Shown here: positions 34,506 through 46,500 of the stretch, piece after piece
Position numbering within the stretch: position 1 is the stretch's first letter
Layout of the letters: every line of letters begins with the position of its first letter
Source of the DNA: Piromyces finnis
Lineage: Eukaryota; Neocallimastigomycota; Neocallimastigomycetes; Neocallimastigales; Neocallimastigaceae
Length of the DNA stretch: 64,000 bases
NCBI GenBank assembly: GCA_002104945.1
Contig: MCFH01000005.1
Coordinates: 434,001 to 498,000 of the forward strand
Direction: 5' to 3'
Made by a program: the position numbers and the translations under genes
Notes under the pieces: model-generated
Databases searched by the model: none
Told to the model about the DNA's origin: nothing
What the model saw: the letters and a program-made list of their open reading frames with translations, nothing else

Positions 34506-36225
34506 AGAAAACGGTTTTAAAATCATTATGTCTTTTCAATATATTTAAATAAATAAAAGGGATTACGTTTAGTGTGATAGATTTGTATAATAAAGAGTTT
34601 TACTAAAAGCATATTAAATAAGATAAAATAGTAAAATTTTATTTTTCTAAAAATTGAAAGGTTAACTTTTCTATATAACTGATTTTTTTATTGATTGTTT
34701 TCTGATTCCTATATCTGATATTAAACCACAATGGTTAATACCAATTTTAAAAGAGTTATAAAATATATTTAATATTTTTTTCTAATAATAAAATGTCCAT
34801 TACTAATTTTTCCCTTACATCAATACCACATTTTGTAAATTTAAAAAGTAATTAATAAATTATGAAACTATGTACAAGAAATTTTTTTTATTTAATGTAT
34901 ATAATAAAAAATGAGTAATTTAAAATTAAATAAATAATAACGATATAATATATTATAGTAATTATATTTTTTTAGATAAACAAAAAAAAGTATATGGGTC
35001 GAAAAAAATAACATATATAAATTAGTTTTTGAGCTTCTGCCCTTGATAAATTTTTATGATATAAATTAATTAATTACTGTATTCTTTATTATTATAAAAA
35101 ACAAAAATATTCTGTTAAATTATTAGAAAAAGTATAATATGAAATTTTATTTATCACATTTTTAGAAATAATTTTAAGAATAAATTTTATGAGTGATATT
35201 CTATTATAGTAATTAAAATCTTAAATATTACATTTTTTTTGAGATTGAAATAATAGAAGCGAAGTTTCAAAGGAAAAAAACTAAATACTTATATAAAACA
35301 TATTTTTGCTAAATTAAAAATTAAAAAAAAAAACTTTACGTCTTATAATAATTAAAGTATATTAATTATATTTAATAAAAATTGCTTATTAATAAATGAA
35401 CTATCTCTATTTCATAAATAACTTAATATTCACTCACATTTTATTGATACAATAAAATATTAACTAATAATTAAAAATTATTCAAAAAATATACATGGTA
35501 TATTATTATGGTAAATAAATACATATTTATTTAAAAATATGTTAATTTAAATAATATTTTATAATTTATTACATTAAAAAAAATAAAAAAAAGTTTTAAA
35601 ATATTTAATAATAATCATTAAGAAATTATATATAATGTTTTAACTATAAAAAAAAAGTTTCTTTATCTAATACGATTTAAATATATAAATTTATCTATAT
35701 GTATTTTTTATTTGTACATTTATTTTATATTTATAATAACATTCACATTATTAAATATTTAAATATTTATTATATTTATTAAATTTAATTTACCTAGTAC
35801 TATATATTTTATTAACCTTTTCTACATTTGTCCCTGTTATGTATCTCGCATTATATGATAAAATAGACAATTTACTTGGACCTCTATATTTTATTTCTTT
35901 CAAAATCTTTAGTGATTTCTTTTTTAAAGCTCATGCTAAAATTTATTTTTATTGGGGTTTTTCTTGAATCATATTACCATTAGCGCTTTTATTATCACTT
36001 TTATTATTATTTTCTTTCTTTTTTTTATTATCATAATCTAATAAATTTTAATAATTCTTTAAATAATGTGTCACTATTATAAATATATTCATCTAATACT
36101 TTAATTTCACCTTTATTGCATCAATAAAATTCAAAAGAATTGTTTCTGACTTTTGACACAATACATGATAGACCAGTATTTATTCATAATAATTTAAAAT
36201 TTTAATATAATATATATATATATTG
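33211..36225 (-). pseudogene. Ancient, heavily eroded LINE A-like element
   Basis: No frame survives, but nucleotide similarity to LINE A runs along the stretch in the right order. It has a 3' UTR (33340-33460: GTAATATATTCTAGTAATT, GTATAATAATTATGTTTTGAC), a Glu/Thr-rich C-terminus and an FKFLIG-like block (33500-33720), an AAT-type repeat tail (33820-33890), a knuckle region (33960-34070) and the RT IPKKGD region (about 35160-35290: GAGTGATATTCTATTATAG). The GC content is far below that of the young copies. A 31-base T-run at 34474-34504 may mark another insertion within it. Confidence 0.65.
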
Positions 36226-39200
36226 CATCTTTTGCAACTCTAGCATCCAACTTGTATCCGCTTCTTGCTTTCAATAGCCAGTAGAAACCAGAGGCAAACT
36301 CTGGGTATTCATAACATAATTTAATAAAATCTTTAGTTTCAATAAATTTATTATCATCATAATATTGCGCTTTGATTGAATTCCCTTTGAGATCTTTCCA
36401 ATAAAAGTTTTTAACTGCTTTAATATCTCCATGTTTCTTTAGTTTTTTATCAAGTGTCCTACTTGATTTGCACCACGTGTATTTTCTAAATTTAGGAATG
36501 TAATTGACAAGGTGTGAGATAATACAATTTGAGTTTTTCCATTTGTTAAAACATCTAACCTGAGCTAACGCACATTTGGCTGACAATGGAGGAATATTCA
36601 AATCTTTTGAGATAGAGTATAAAGATATAAACGATACAGCTTTATGAACTCCGGTAACCCATCGTATTCCTTTGTTAACATGTTTCTGAGCAATCCTAGA
36701 CCTAGCTTTGTTGGATCCAAGTAATGGTGCAAAGTATGAAACTCTGCTAATCACTTGTGAGTTAAGTACTAACTTTTTGAAGGGAATAGGAATATTAGGA
36801 TTTCTTAAGAATTTACTGACTTAAAAAAGTCCTTTCAAAACTTTGTTATTAAGAGTTTTAATAACTGGTTTAAGGGACAGATTCTTATCAAATGGAACAC
36901 CAAGATAAGTATAACAATCAGTAGTTGGAATGGGTTTTCCTGCTAAGTAAAATGTTGGATCTCTCTTGTTCTGATTTTCTATTGATTCAGGACGAATCAC
37001 CATCGTTGAACATTTCTGGATACCAAATTCCATTTCATTATACAAAGCCCATTCATTAACTCTTCTAAGCATCTTTTTTAAGCATCCTCTTGTTGGAGCA
37101 CAAATAACTATATCATCTGCAAAAAGTCCACCACAGCATCGAGTTTTTTTTTTTTAACTTCCGAGTGTATTTCTCCCATCGATCAGAGTTAGCTCCAATG
37201 GTGGTTCTTAGAGAAACGTTGGCTCATTCCTATTGCTAGGTGGTTGTGACCCTCTTGGTCTGTCATACTGTTTCTTCAGCTTCGACTCTCACTTAATCCA
37301 TGTACATTAGATGCATGTCGTTGTACGATATTTCACAACTATAATGCTAAGCCTCTTATAGTCAATTTGATCACGTGTCAACCGCCCCCTAATGTTTACA
37401 CTTAAATTGATTAAGGAATATTATGTGTTTTTGGCATAGCCTAAGTCACCACTTATTAAGTTCTAATTTGGAATGTACCATGTACACTAGACCCTCTCAG
37501 GCCGGCTAGACGAGTGTTATTATCATAGTAGTAAATTAGAAAGTTCATTTATACTTACCTGAATATCATAACCCAACCCATGGCAAACCCAGTGGGAAAA
37601 TCCACAGGCACTGACATCTGCGGGGTCGAACCAGAAGCCTTATGTATGCTAAGGAAACGCCTTAACAACCAGGATAAAAACTGGAACGACTACAGCATCG
37701 AGTGTCACCTAAACTGACTCCGAGATCTTCGCACTCTTTAAATATATCATTAATAAAGAGATTAAAAAGAATAGGAGAAAGAGGGCATCCTTGACGGACT
37801 CCTTTCTTCACATCAAAAGATTTCGAGAATTGTCCATCTAATTTGACATTAGCCTTAGATGTTAAATATAAATTTTTGATAAATTGTAAACTCTTACCTC
37901 GGATTCCTAAACAATCTAATTTATGGAGAATATTACCGATTGGGACTGAATCGTATGCTTTCCTGAGATTTAAAAAGGCCAAATATGTCTCTTTATTATC
38001 TAATTGACGTCTACGGCATATTTCTTGGATTGAAATGAAAAGACTGATACTTTCTTCCTTTTTTCGAAAACCAAATTGTTCAGGTCTAATGAAATTATTC
38101 TTTAGACCATATTCTGAGATTCTAGTGGTGACAATTTTGGAAATCAACTTAATACTATTATTGATAAGTGATATACCTCGATAGTTATCACAATCTGTCA
38201 AATCTCCCTTCTTAGGAATAGAAACAATACTGGATTCATTCCATGAGTTGGGGAAGTCTCCATCCCAAATACGGTTGAATAATTTAAGAATAAAATTTAA
38301 ACCATGAGCATCATTATCTGAAGTGGTATTACCAGAAGAATTATTATCTGTAACATTATTAGAATCATTACTTGATGGAATTAATGCTTTGTAAAATTCA
38401 ATTGGAATACCATCTGGACCTGATGCTTTATAATTTGGAGTAGAGAGGATAGCTGACTTGACTTCATCAATACTAATATCTTGGTTGATATCCCACTCAT
38501 CAAGCATAGGAAGTTAAAAACATTTATTCGTTGGTTCTTCATACCAATGCTCCAAATCAAGACTTACACCACTTGGATCTGATGCAAGCTTTTCGAAATG
38601 ATCATGCCACACTTCTAGTTGTTCTTCCATAGCAACAACTAATTCTCCATTTTTATTTTTAATTGGTTGAGCAATAAAGAAAGAATCTTTTCCAATTTTT
38701 GCAGTTTTCTTGATCCATTTCCAGGCCTTCTTAGGATTATGACTCTTCATATACTCACATCCTGTTTTAATCCAATGAAGATATTCTTGTTTCCTAAATT
38801 CATTACATCTTTTGTGGATGTAATCAATGAGCTTACGGTAGATTTTAATTAGTTTAATAAATTCATCTATATCATAAATTCTTTCTTTTTTAAATCTCTT
38901 ATACAACTTCATTTTGATTTTTTGAAGATTAAAAATTTGTTGTGAAATATGAAATGAAGACTTTATAACATTATTTGATGAGGTAATATTGAGCTCGTCT
39001 GCAATTGAAAAAGCAGTTGAAGTAAACTCTTTGGAAAGTTCATCTGTAGAAACATTAGGATCGTTGAATTTTGCTGAAAGTATTTGGAATTTATTATAAT
39101 TGAGAATAGATTCCTTTTCCTCAATACATTTTAATCTATTCCATTTCAGAATTTTCTTAGGAACATTAAAGTCATTAGAAAAATCTTCCATAGGAATAAT

Positions 39201-41301
39201 TTTACCATTAATAAGAAGTGGCTTATGGTCTGATACAGGATAAAAATTATTTATAAATGATCCTGAGTGAATAAGATCTTTCATCTTCGAATTGATAAGA
39301 GCATGGTCAATGTCGGAAGATTGATCACCTCGAGTCCAAGAGATAGTCGACCCTCTAAGCGGAAGAATTTCCCAGTCTCCTAATCCATTAGTTGATAACC
39401 AGTTGGATAATTTTACTTTAGACATATTAAAATCACCAACAAGAATCGATGGATGGGATGAATGAGTTTGTAACCACAAGCGAACTTCTAACTTTGCATG
39501 ATCAACATAGATGTTGTGATGACTATGAGGCATATAAACATTTCCAATCGAGCATTTGAATCTATTCCAGAGACTAAAAGTATAAATAGAAATAATATAC
39601 TTTCCAGAGAAGTTTTCAAGTGAGGCTTGACACGAATTGTGAAAACCTAAATATAAACCTCTCATTCCAGGAACTGATTCATCAGCTTTCTTGAAAAAGT
39701 GTCTATAGTTTCGCAAAGTAACACGACAAGGATAATCTGTATTCGATCCAGAACCATTACCAGTTTCTTGGAAACATAAAAATAATGGTTTGAAAATAGC
39801 TGTGAAATAGCTAATACTATCTCTCTTTTCGTGATTCCACCCATTGGTGTTCCAACTAAGACAAAAAGAAAAGTTATCAGGCTTGTTGGATGAGGAAGAA
39901 TCGTTGCTATTATTATTATTATTAAAGTCATCGTTATTAATGGATGATGCATCAGAGGAATAAGTAGAACTATTACTAGATGGCTGTGAAACTGAAGAAC
40001 TATCAACTATTGAACTGTTATCAGAGTTGATAGAACTATTAGAATTAATTGTTGAATGTTGAGATTGAAATTGTGTTTGCTGTAGATCTGGAATATTTTC
40101 ATGATGGGAAACTTGTTGAAGATCTTGTTGAAGATCTTATTGAAGATCGGATTGTTGATGAGATTGTTGAACTGATTGTTGAACTGATTGTTGAATAGAA
40201 TGTTGATGTTTATTAGAAACTAAAATTTTACGTTTGAGTGTGGAAAAAGTGTATTTGTGATTCCTTCTACTACGAGCTGAAAAGGAAATTGAGGTAACTG
40301 AAAGTTTCTTCTTTAACATGTGTAAGATTTTAATACAATCTTTCGATGAACCATGAACCTTGACTAAGAAAAAGTGATCATTGAAAGTCTGAAAATATTT
40401 AACACTAATAACTGAATTAAATTTATCTTCTAGAATAACCTCGAGTTTTTCCCATAGCATATTTACTGACCATGATCGAATACCACGGATAAAGAAGGAG
40501 CGAATATCATCTAAGGGGATACCATAAGACCGGGTACCACGTCTGATATAATTCTTATCTTTAATATAAAGGACTGACATGATAATTAATTCTAATTAAA
40601 AATATTGAATATAAAATAAATACTAATAAAAATTAAAAATATAACGTATATGGAAAAAAATCTGTCTCTCTCTCTCTTCTTAAAAGTACTGGATAGTACA
40701 AAAATTGTTACGATGCTTTGTTTAAAGTTTCTTTTTTTTTTTTTTTTTTTTTGAATTCTAGTTGTAAATTTACTTTAAAAATTCTAGTTTTGGTTTGTTG
40801 TTAGTAAATTCGATTCGCTTTTTGACACTAAACTTGTTTGACTTTACTTTTCATTAAATATTTAAATTGGTAAAAAATTTGAATCAAGAATGTCGACACC
40901 AGAAAGCTTGTGAATAGTATTTTTACATGATGTAGAGTGAATCAGTCTCTTACAAGAAACAATACAACAATAGCTACATGAATATAAAAATACAATGCAA
41001 ATGCTAAAGTTGACTACATTGGATTCTTACAAGAGAAGAGTAATACTACATGAATACATGAATAAAAGAAAAAATACAGCAACAAAATGTATTACTCTTC
41101 TAATTAAATACTATACAAACTTACCTGAATATCAAACATTCAACTTATTCATCAAATACTTAAATTCGATGAATAAAATGTTTTTTAATCGCTCAGTACC
41201 ATGAGCTTAGTCCTAATAATTTTCCCTTAAAGACTAACCAAGCATCCATTGCGCAATACTTGGATTTAATTCTTTCTACTCTCTCAGTACCATGAGCATG
41301 A

Positions 41302-41304
<3 letters not shown>
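36226..41304 (-). pseudogene. LINE family A copy 2, broken
   Basis: Same layout as the intact copies but dead. The 3' end is lost: homology stops at 36226 inside the codons following RSGYKLDARVAK, joined to AT-rich DNA. Three nonsense changes are seen: 36821-36823 (TCA to TAA in LFSVSKF), 38514-38516 (TCA to TAA before LPMLDEWD) and 40137-40139 (CAA to TAA in the Gln-rich repeat). A 547-bp SINE-like insertion interrupts the RT just before the FADD motif. Open frames left are 36194-36754, 36821-37072, 37662-38507, 38514-39716 and 40137-40580. The 5' leader and 68 bp of a monomer (41237-41304) remain, and copy 3 begins there. Confidence 0.9.
37145..37691 (-). mobile_element. SINE-like insertion with tRNA-like head and LINE A-like segments
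   Basis: 547 bp between perfect 12-bp target duplications ACAGCATCGAGT (37133-37144, 37692-37703), with a poly-T at the left (poly-A tail on the minus strand). Near the minus-strand 5' end a pol III B box, GGTTCGACCCC (37622-37632), follows a possible anticodon arm (CCTTA-loop-TAAGG) and a GGTTGTTAAGGCG D-arm-like block. Toward the tail, 37250-37290 matches the LINE A C-terminal coding end in about 35 of 41 bases by hand count. Bases 37553-37568 match 16 bases of the LINE A leader exactly. No ORF. It is less AT-rich than its surroundings. Mobilisation by a LINE A enzyme is inference. Confidence 0.8.
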
Positions 41305-41342
<38 letters not shown>

Positions 41343-43314
41343 GGCATCAAATATTTTAAACTTTATTATTAATTTAATTAAAATTATAATACATGTAATA
41401 AAAAATTAAAAATAAATAAAAATAAAAAAAATATGTTTAAATAAACACAAATGAATAAAAATTGGGTATAATGTATTCTAGTAATTTTAATTAAAGTAAG
41501 AAAGCCACTATCATACTAAAGTATAATAATTGTATTTGACTTCCAATGGGACACCGAGCCAAAGATCAAAATTTTGTCATGGAACAAAATTATGATCTCC
41601 ATTGGTTGCGCTGGCCCTCCTGGCCTGTCTTACTGTTTCTTCAGCATTGACGCTCTTGGATGTTGCTTCAAACCTTTTGAACATTGACCATTGCTGGCCA
41701 ATAGCAAAAGGCATGATTTTGGTTAGAAGTTCCGCTGTTACCGTCAAGAATGGTGTTCCTTCATTAGTACCAGATTGAATCTGACGCCTACAAAGTTCTT
41801 TCCATTCCCTTGAATTGTAATTAATATTGTTAAAACTTCTTCCCCCAAGAAGGAATTTAAATATTTTACTGCACACACTAGAATAATCATACACGTTAAT
41901 ATTCACCGGATTATTAGAACTATTACTATCATTAACTAAATTACTATCTAAAATAGAATTATTATCTTCACTATTGCTATCATTACTAATATTATTATTT
42001 CTATTATTGTTATTATTACTATTGTTACTATTACTATTGTTACTATTACTATTGTTATTACTACTATTGTTACTATTACTATTAATGTTATTACTATCTC
42101 TACTGATATTATCAATTTCATTATTATTGATAGGACTATTGGAATTACGTTGACTGAAAAAATTTAATAGCTGGACTATGGAATCATAATGTTTAATACG
42201 GATATCTCTAAATGTTGGACAATCTAATAACCAATGTTTAATACTTTGATCTCCACACTTGCAACATGGACAGTAGTTAGGACAAACTGGATCAACAAAT
42301 TTAGCAGCTTTGGCAACTCTAGCATCCAACTTATATCCGCTTCTTGCTTTCAATAGCCAGTAGAAGCCATAGGCAAACTCTGGGTACTCATAACAATCTT
42401 CTAGAATAACCTCGAGTTTTTCCCATAGCATATTTACTGACCATGATCGAATACCACGGATAAAGAAGGAGCGAATATCATCTAAGGGGATACCATAAGA
42501 CCGGGTACCACGTCTGATATAATTCTTATCTTTAATATAAAGGACTGACATGATAATTAATTCTAATTAAAAAAAATTGAATATAAAATAAATACTAATA
42601 AAAAATATAAATATAACGTATATGGAAAAAAATCTGTCTCTCTCTCTCTTCTTAAAAGTACTGGATAGTACAAAAATTGTTACGATGCTTTGTTTAAAGT
42701 TTCTTTTTTTTTTTTTTTTTTTTTTTGAATTCTAGTTGTAAATTTTCTTTAAAAATTCTAGTTTTGGTTTGTTGTTAGTAAATTCGATTCGCTTTTTGAC
42801 ACTAAAATTGTTTGACTTTACTTTTCATTAAATATTTAAATTGGTAAAAAATTTGAATCAAGAATGTCGACACCAGAAAGCTTGTGAATAGCATTTTTAC
42901 ATGATGTAGAGTGAATCAGTCTCTTACAAGAAACAATACAACAATAGCTACATGAATATAAAAATACAATGCAAATGCTAAAGTTGACTACATTGGATTC
43001 TTACAAGAGAAGAGTAGTACTACATGAATACATGAATAAAAGAAAAAAATACAGCAACAAAATGTATTACTCTTCTAATTAAATACTATACAAACTTACC
43101 TGAATATCAAACATTCAACTTATTCATCAAATACTTAAATTCGATGAATAAAATGTTTTTTAATCGCTCAGTACCATGAGCTTAGTCCTAATAATTTTCC
43201 CTTAAAGACTAACCAAGCATCCATTGCGCAATGCTTGGATTTAATTCTTTCTACTCTCTCAGTACCATGAGCATGAGTAGACCCCCTTGAGAAACTACAT
43301 TTATTAAATAAATG

Positions 43315-43316
<2 letters not shown>
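41305..43316 (-). mobile_element. LINE family A copy 3, internally deleted derivative
   Basis: About 2.0 kb. It has a 35-base poly-A (T-run 41305-41339), the complete A 3' UTR, a fused ORF, the complete leader and 105 bp of a monomer (43212-43316). Everything between codon 52 and the post-RT region is gone, including endonuclease and RT. Its 3' end abuts CCATGAGCATGAGTA of the copy 2 monomer, and copy 4 starts inside its own monomer. Confidence 0.88.
41577..42551 (-). CDS. LINE A deletion protein: N-terminal 52 residues fused to the C-terminal knuckle region
   Basis: 324 aa, open throughout. Residues 1-52 equal the LINE A N-terminus (to KLEVILED). They then join at CYEYPEFAYGF to the C-terminal part: the KARSGYKLDARVAKAA region, the CCHC-like knuckle CPNYCPCCKCGDQSIKHWLLDC, the Asn/Ser-rich stretch and the FKFLLGG tail. 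The junction (about 42395) has one or two bases of microhomology. The fusion keeps frame, although about 3.6 kb was lost. The protein lacks every catalytic motif. It could be a by-product, or a nucleic-acid-binding chaperone or competitor; that is speculation. Whether it is expressed is unknown. Confidence 0.8.
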   Translation of the reverse strand: MSVLYIKDKNYIRRGTRSYGIPLDDIRSFFIRGIRSWSVNMLWEKLEVILEDCYEYPEFAYGFYWLLKARSGYKLDARVAKAAKFVDPVCPNYCPCCKCGDQSIKHWLLDCPTFRDIRIKHYDSIVQLLNFFSQRNSNSPINNNEIDNISRDSNNINSNSNNSSNNNSNSNNSNSNNSNNNNNRNNNISNDSNSEDNNSILDSNLVNDSNSSNNPVNINVYDYSSVCSKIFKFLLGGRSFNNINYNSREWKELCRRQIQSGTNEGTPFLTVTAELLTKIMPFAIGQQWSMFKRFEATSKSVNAEETVRQARRASATNGDHNFVP

Positions 43317-43356
<40 letters not shown>

Positions 43357-43592
43357 GGCATCAAATATTTTAAACTTTATTATTAATTTAATTAAAATTA
43401 TAATACATGTAATAAAAAATTAAAAATAAAAATAAAAATAAAAAAAATATGTTTAAATAAACACAAATGAATAAAAACTGGGTATAATGTATTCTAGTAA
43501 TTTTAATTAAAGTAAGAAAGCCACTATCATACTAAAGTATAATAATTGTATTTGACTTCCAATGGGACACCGAGCCAAAGATCAAAATTTTA

Positions 43593-46500
43593 TCATGGGA
43601 CAAAATTATGATCTCCATTGGTTGCGCTGGCCCTCCTGGCCTGTCTTACTGTTTCTTCAGCATTGACGCTCTTGGATGTTGCTTCAAACCTTTTGAACAT
43701 TGACCATTGCTGGCCAATAGCAAAAGGCATGATTTTGGTTAGAAGTTCCGCGGTTACCGTCAAGAATGGTGCTCCTTCATTAGTACCAGATTGAATCTGA
43801 CGCTTACAAAGTTCTTTCCATTCCCTTGAATTGTAATTAATATTGTTAAAACTTCTTCCCCCAAGAAGGAATTTAAATATTTTACTGCACACACTAGAAT
43901 AATCATACACATTAATATTCACCGGATTATTAGAACTATTACTATCATTAACTAAATTACTATCTAAATTAGAATTATTATCTTCACTATTGCTATCATT
44001 ATTAATATTATTATTTCTATTACTACTATTGTTATTATTACTATTTCTATTATTACTATTACTACTATTGTAATTATTACTATTGTTATTATTATTATTG
44101 TTACTATTACTATTACTGTTATTGCTATCTCTACTGACATTATCAATTTCATTATTATTGATAGGACTATTGGAATTACGTTGACTGAAAAAATTTAATA
44201 GCTGGACTATGGAATCATAATGTTTAATACGGATATCTCTAAATGTTGGACAATCTAATAACCAATGTTTAATACTTTGAACACCACACTTGCAACATGG
44301 ACAGTAGTTAGGACAAATTGGATCAACAAATTTAGCAGCTTTGGCAACTCTAGCATCCAACTTGTATCCGCTTCTTGCTTTCAATAGCCAGTAGAAGCCA
44401 TAGGCAAACTCTGGGTATTCATAACATAATTTAATAAAATCTTTAGTTTCAATAAATTTATTATCATCATAATATTGCGCTTTGATTGAATTCCCTTTGA
44501 GATCTTTCCAATAAAAGTTTTTAACTGCTTTAACATCTCCATGTTTCTTTAGTTTTTTATCAAGTGTCCTACTTGATTTGCACCACGTGTATTTTCTAAA
44601 TTTAGGAATGTAATTGACAAGGTGTGAGATAATACAATTTGAGTTTTTCCATTTGTTAAAACATCTAACCTGAGCTAACGCACATTTGGCTGACAATGGA
44701 GGAATATTCAAATCTTTTGAAATAGAGTATAAAGATATAAACGATACAGCTTTATGAACTCCGGCAACCCATCGTATTCCTTTGTTAACATGCTTCTGAG
44801 CAATCCTAGACCTGGCTTTGTTGGATCCAAGTAATGGTGCAAAGTATGAAACTCTGCTAATCACTTGAGAGTTAAGTACTAGTTTTTTGAAAGGAATAGG
44901 AATATTAGGATTTCTTAAGAATTTACTGACTGAGAAAAGCCCTTTCAAAACCTTGTTATTAAGAACTTTAATTACTGGTTTAAGGGACAGATTCTTATCA
45001 AATGGAACACCAAGATAAGTGTAGCAGTCAGTAGTTGGAATGGGTTGTCCTGCTAAGTAAAATGTTGGATCTCTCTTGTTCTGATTTTCTATTGATTCAG
45101 GACGAATCACCATCGTTGAACATTTCTGGATACCAAATTCCATTTCATTATACAAGGCCCATTCATTAACTCTTCTAAGCATCTTTTTTAAGCATCCTCT
45201 TGTTGGAGCACAAATAACTATATCATCTGCAAAAAGTCCACCACAGCATCGAGTGTCACCTAAACTGACTCCGAGATCTTCACACTCTTTAAATATATCA
45301 TTAATAAAGAGATTAAAAAGAATAGGCGAAAGTGGGCAACCTTGACGGACTCCTTTCTTCACATCAAAAGATTTCGAGAATTGTCCATCTAATTTGACAT
45401 TAGCCTTAGATGTTAAATATAAATTTTTGATAAATTGTAGACTCTTACCTCGGATTCCTAAACAATCTAATTTATGGAGAATATTACCGATTGGGACTGA
45501 ATCGTATGCTTTCCTGAGATCTAAAAAGGCCAAATATGTCTCTTTATTATCTAATTGACGTCTACGGCATATTTCTTGGATTGAAATGAAAAGACTAATA
45601 CTTTCTTCCTTTTTTCGAAAACCAAATTGTTCAGGTCTAATGAAATTATTCTTTAAACCATATTCTGAGATTCTAGTGGTGACAATTTTGGAAATCAACT
45701 TAATACCATTATTGATAAGTGATATACCTCGATAGTTATCACAATCTGTCAAATCTCCCTTCTTAGGAATAGAAACAATACTGGATTCATTCCATGAGTT
45801 GGGGAAATCTCCATCCCAAATACGGTTGAATAATTTAAGAATAAAATTTAAACCATGAGCATCATTATCTGAAGTAGTATTACCAGAAGAATTATTATCT
45901 GTAGCATTATTAGAATCATTACTTGATGGAACTAATGCTTTGTAAAATTCAATTGGAATACCATCCGGACCTGATGCTTTATAATTTGGAGTAGTGAGGA
46001 TAGCTGACTTGACTTCATCAATACTAATATCTTGGTTGATATCCCACTCATCAAGCATAGGAAGTGAAAAACGTTTATTCGTTGGTTCTTCATACCAATG
46101 CTCCAAATCAAGACTTACACCACTTGGATCTGATGCAAGATTTTCGAAATGATCATGCCACACATCTAGTTGTTCTTCCGTAGCAACAACTAATTCTCCA
46201 TTTTTATTTTTAATTGGTTGAGCAATAAAGAAGGAATCTTTTCCAATTTTTGCAGTTTTCTTGATCCATTTCCAGGCCTTCTTAGGATTATGACTCTTCA
46301 TATACTCACATCCTGTTTTAATCCAATGAAGATATTCTTGCTTCCTAAATTCATTACATCTTTTGTGGATGTAATCAATGAGTTTACGGTAGATTTTAAT
46401 TCTTTTAATAAATTCATCTATATCATAAATTCTTTCTTTTTTAAATCTCTTATACAACTTCATTTTGATTTTTTGAAGATTAAAAATTTGTTGTGAAATA

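Noticed and set aside
37622-37660. Possible functional tRNA gene.
   Set aside because: Only the B box and an anticodon-like arm are convincing. The acceptor stem cannot be closed by eye, and the stretch lies inside an insertion with poly-A and target duplication.
36226-40580. RIP-type (C-to-T) inactivation of LINE A copy 2.
   Set aside because: Of three stops only one is C-to-T; the other two are TCA-to-TAA (C-to-A). Long identical stretches remain between copies, so RIP is unlikely.
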